This document shows, one piece after another, positions 60,036-64,000 of a stretch of 64,000 nucleotides of DNA (position 1 is the first letter of the stretch; each line of letters begins with the position of its first letter). The stretch spans positions 34,892,540 to 34,956,539 of the forward strand of contig OY978527.1 in NCBI GenBank assembly GCA_963854835.1. Reading direction: 5' to 3'. The notes below the pieces were generated by a model. It made no database searches. It saw only the letters and a list, made by a program, of their open reading frames with translations, and was not told where the DNA came from. Source of the stretch: Megamerina dolium (Eukaryota; Arthropoda; Insecta; Diptera; Megamerinidae). Both the position numbers and the translations under genes were made by a program.

Positions 60036-60519
60036 CCAGGCAATGAGTTCGACGCCGTGGTTGCAGATTAACCGCAGTTAGCGCTTGCCCGAAATTAACA
60101 ACAGTGTATAGAGCATAGCGGTATTGCTAGGAGTGAGCTGGAGATGGCACTGTCTGGAAATTATTACCACAAGGATTAGATTAAACCCAGGTTGGACAAA
60201 AAAATAATGGAATACGTATTCAGCGATTTAGATTCAACTTTTTTTTTAAATTATGACGAGTTGTCAAAGGAATTAGGTTAAGCGATGTATGGAAGGACTT
60301 AAGAGTTAAGATGATCTCAGTCAGGGATATCCCGAGAGCTCGCATTTGACTGTACTAACGAAGATCCAGCAGGGAAACAAAATGAACGATTCGGAGAGCG
60401 CCAACAACCTGCTACATGAGTTTTCAAAATTAGGCTTCGAGCACACCAGAATTCAATATCGATGTTAAAGGCCTTGGATTTGTGGGTTTTGTTTGGACTT
60501 TTGCATATAAAAAGAACAC
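60036..60519. other. non-coding DNA
   Basis: No recognised gene. It forms the left flank of the copia remnant. Confidence 0.4.
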
Positions 60520-61216
60520 TGTTGATGTTATAAAAAACACTTTGCAATATACAATCTATCAGCGGTTATGTTTTTAAGCTAGGAGATGCAGTTATTACAT
60601 ATGCGAACAGAAAGCAAAATCTCATGGCTTTGTCAACTGAAGCTGAACTTCTTGCATTGGCAGAAGCTACTCAAGAGCTTATGTGGCTTAAAATGCTTTT
60701 CAATGATCTAAAGATTCAACTGAAGTCGATTTTGGTATTCGAGGATAACCAAAGTTGTTTGAAGCTATTGGATGCTGAAAATGTTAATCCACGTACAAAA
60801 CATATTGACGTAAAATACTATTTTCTCCGTGACGCAAAGCATTCTGGCGCTGCTGATTTTGCATACTGTCCAACTGACGAAATGATAGCTGACCTTCTAA
60901 CAAAACCTTTAAAAAATATTAAAATTATAAAATTAAGAGGTTTGCTAGGTCTCGTGTAATTAACTTATTCAAACATACACATAAGTGTTTATTGAGAAGG
61001 GGTGTTGATGTTATAAAAAACACTTTGCAATATACACTTAGTATTTATAATTTCATAGAAGGCTTTTTAATGAAATATTTTATATTGTCGTTTGTTGAAA
61101 ATAATTTCTGTACGATTTCTGAACTCACTGAACAAAGATTGTTGTTTCTAATATTCTTCATATTATTGGTACGTTCTAATTCAGCAATTGGTTTTAATTA
61201 CCAATAAATACAACCA
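60520..61216 (+). mobile_element. rearranged copia-type LTR retrotransposon 3' end
   Basis: Contains the C-terminal pol (RNase H), a polypurine tract GAGAAGGGG (60994-61002) and a 3' LTR, probably 61003-61216 (starts TGTTGATGTT, ends ACAACCA). The first 34 bp of that LTR also occur, identical, at 60520-60553 directly in front of the RNase H coding part. So the 5' side is an LTR fragment joined to the distal pol, with gag, protease, integrase and RT missing. No 5-bp target duplication was found. Confidence 0.82.
60561..60959 (+). pseudogene. copia-type RNase H, C-terminal pol fragment
   Basis: An uninterrupted frame of about 133 codons (Met-led part from 60624): SGYVFKLGDAVITYANRKQ, then MALSTEAELLALAEAT, LVFEDNQSCLKLL, RTKHIDVKYYFLRD and MIADLLTKPL, ending in a TAA at 60957. 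These are the conserved blocks of the Ty1/copia RNase H, with the catalytic Glu and Asp of STEAE and EDNQ and the His of KHIDVKYYF in place. There is no upstream RT, so the fragment cannot be a functional polyprotein. Confidence 0.85.
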
Positions 61217-64000
61217 TGAAAGTGTGAGCAAAATGCTTGATTTTTTAAGCGTTAAAGATAATGCAGAGGAGGTAATTGACTGCATTCAATAACAAATATT
61301 AAGTAAAGTGAACAGTGAAATGAAAATCGAAAAGAAAATTACTATAAAAAAAAAATCACCAAGTAGTCGCTGATTCCAAAAGAACTAGTTCATCTAGCAT
61401 TGCCTGTCCAATCTTATTATACTACAGATATATGCATATTGGTCTATACTTGTATGTACTACTACTTACATACGTTCAATACATCCTGTTGCTGTCTGTT
61501 GTGTTGTTAACAAACACGAAAAAGCTGTCGCTGCATAATAAGCTGCACTAAACGTATTGTTGATGATGGTGGTGTTGTTGATGTTATGGTTGGTCATGAC
61601 ATGATAACAAATTGTTGAAATTGTTGCTATTGCTACTATTCACTTCTTTTAAAGTATTGTGTGCGTTTGAAGTGTGAGTGTTTTATACTCTCTACCTATC
61701 CCACTTGTACGGAACATATCTTGCTCATGTGTACTCATGTGTTATTGTCATGAGAACATGGGTTTGTAGCCTCCGAATGAACTCTAACACCAACAACAAA
61801 TACTTTACACAATGTTACTGTGTTATATTTTACACTATAAATTACAATACATGCAAGTAACTACACGCGAACATATTCCATTTTCGAGTTGCTATACACA
61901 CTTGTTGTCTTATGTAAGCAATATTGTGTGAGCATATACATCAGTGGATGTATGTATGTACGCCCACTACAATATAATATGTATTTGTATGTATGCATGT
62001 TCCCAGTAGACATTTTTACAAGGCTTTTATTCAGAGAATAAAAATAAATAAAAAAATATTGTAATTTGCTGAAATCAGAGAGAATAGGTGTGGCGATATT
62101 TGTGCAGCTTTTCGGTGTCTTTAGCAATGAGTATGTGGGTTATTTATGAAATTCCATGCAATTTAATACATTTGGTTTTCAACTACCACGTAATATATGC
62201 AGCAAAATAGTCCGTAGTAGAGACAATAAAACAATCTACAATATTACCAAAACAGCATATGTAAACGGGCGCTTTTTCTGCCTGTTAAAATTTACCATAA
62301 TAAATGCACAGCTAACTTTTATCGGTTCGATAACGCTAATGGCGCTTAGCAGGGGCATAAATACCGTTGCAACATTGGACACATCCATTCCAATAGAAGA
62401 ATTGAACAGACATACATTGAAAACAACAGAGCTTATGAAATATACGCTATAAAGCCTTCGTCTGTATTAGGAATTCTAAACAGTTCCAGCTTTCATCAGT
62501 GTGGAGTGGTCAGATAACGAGAACCGTATCGCTGTTATAGTGCTATTTAAATGTGAAATAAAACAATTGTGTTATTTTAAAAATATTCGGCCCTTTCGAG
62601 ATTAGTCGGAACCGGACATTTCAAATTAATATTTGCTTTTTGCATGCAATATATATCATCAGTGGCTAAGCTAGGATTTTGGTCAGGGGGAGGGGGGTGG
62701 GCAAAGATAAGATGGCAAAAATGTATAAAAAAAATTCAATTAATTTTTTGAAATTAGATTAGGTTTGGGGACCATATCAACATTTCATTTCTATTCAATT
62801 TCAAAAAAAAAACACAAACAAAAATAAATTTCCATACAAAATCACTCCCCTTACTGTATACATCTATGCAAATCTCACTCTATATGTAAAATATTGTAGG
62901 ATGTATTTTTTGGCAATTAAACCAGTTGTTGTTGTTGTATGTTTTTGTTTGTTATGTACTATACTATATACTAGCAATTTATTTCAATTTATAATTTCAC
63001 ACTATTTAATCATTTCATATGCCAACTAAGTCGTTGCAAATAGTAGTATAGATATTTAATTGTACGATTCTGAAGTCAAAAATGGAAAGTGCTTGCTGTT
63101 TATGGTAAGGTGAGAGACATAAACTTGAATATGAAAGATGAAAGTTAGAATTATACTCGTCCGTATATTTATACTTCTATGCTAGATGCTTTAGATGGCA
63201 AAAGAATAGTCAAAGTCTACTTTTCAATTACAATGTGCTTCGTTGACTAATCTCATTCCACTGAAACACATTCATACATATATACGAGAACAGTTATAAA
63301 AACTCATTTAACTTCTTGTTGTTTTTGGAAAGGTTTATTTTTATTTGCATTTGTTTCTAACCTCACGCCAAATATTTTTTGCAGCCAACACAACACATAC
63401 ATACACACTCATTTTCAAATAGAAAGGAGCGCAAAGAGACATAACACAAAATAACAACAACTAGTAAAAAATAATAGATGAGGATGTAAACTGAAATAGC
63501 TAGGACGGTTGTTGCAGAAGGTACATACAATAATAATAGCAACAGTATCTGGCAACATCAACCAACCATCAGCATCACCGGAAATTTTCTCAATTAATTA
63601 TTTTCTTGTTTTCATTTTGTTTCACTTACTTGTTTTTGGTGTTTTTATGTTTTTTTTTTTTGTTTTTTGTTTATTTGTTCTCTTTGATTTCATTTCACAA
63701 TATTTTATTTTCATTTTTCTTTTTCCGCTTTACATCCTCTCTTAATCAGTTTTCGTTGTCGTCATCGTATCATTTTTGGTTTTTTATTTTCTGTTGTCAG
63801 TTGTTGTCAGAGTGTTTAAATTTGAATTTCCGCCGGAAGTTGCAAGTCAAACGAATGAAAAATATTTATATTGCATTTGTACAATACACATACAAAGTAC
63901 AAATTTTAAAGTAAATTGAATACAATATCTATCTATGTACGAATATATGTATGTATGTATATATGTATGAATAGAAAAATAAGTAATTTCATTTTTGCAT
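61217..64000. other. non-coding DNA
   Basis: No supported gene. It contains T-rich tracts at 63600-63720, CATA and GTAT tracts at 61930-61990 and 63940-63970, and a possible hAT-type end at 62661 (see findings). Open frames with poly-Phe near 63600 are composition artefacts. Confidence 0.45.

Noticed and set aside
63509..63914. Phe-rich membrane-like small proteins
   Set aside because: They come from T-rich tracts, overlap in two frames, and have no conserved feature.

Overview
The window is about 64 kb of AT-rich nuclear DNA from a higher fly. A tephritid fruit fly (Bactrocera, Ceratitis, Rhagoletis and relatives) is the best guess: it contains DD41D mariner elements of the rosa type, first described from Ceratitis rosa, together with several families of fly LINEs, mariners and long dispersed repeats. 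Species cannot be named from sequence alone. Nothing looks bacterial or viral.

Only one convincing host gene is present. It has a large intronless coding exon at 27213-30479 (+) encoding a secreted, Ser/Thr-, Asn- and Asp-rich protein of 1088 residues. It has a signal peptide, one short conserved-looking module with the only two cysteines, and long low-complexity stretches. A strong splice acceptor ends at 27095, so a 5' exon must lie upstream. Folded gastrulation (fog) is the candidate identity, but it is unproven.

The rest is intergenic or intronic DNA loaded with dead transposons. There are RNase H-bearing LINE copies (1675-3532, 24110-24760, 52465-52795, 55355-56050). One truncated Jockey-like copy has a clean target duplication (40401-41568), and there is one R1-clade 3' end (50387-51185). 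Another LINE family, RTE-like in its C-terminal region, is scattered at 4405, 25245, 43972, 48605 and 49260. LTR remnants are a gypsy RT fragment (9590) and a rearranged copia 3' end (60520). Tc1/mariner copies lie at 19068, 19773, 21445, 52370, 54340, 57923 and 59800. Two copies of a long repeat bounded by TATACCCTGCATA (13550, 35458) carry different numbers of an internal unit of about 300 bp.

The most interesting item is a tRNA-derived SINE family. It has seven recognisable copies in 64 kb, two of them full length with perfect 15-16 bp target duplications. SINEs are rare in flies. Its last ~47 nt can be aligned to the 3' end of the RTE-like LINE family in the same window, which makes that LINE a candidate mobilising partner. 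One full copy sits about 100 bp upstream of the splice acceptor of the host gene.
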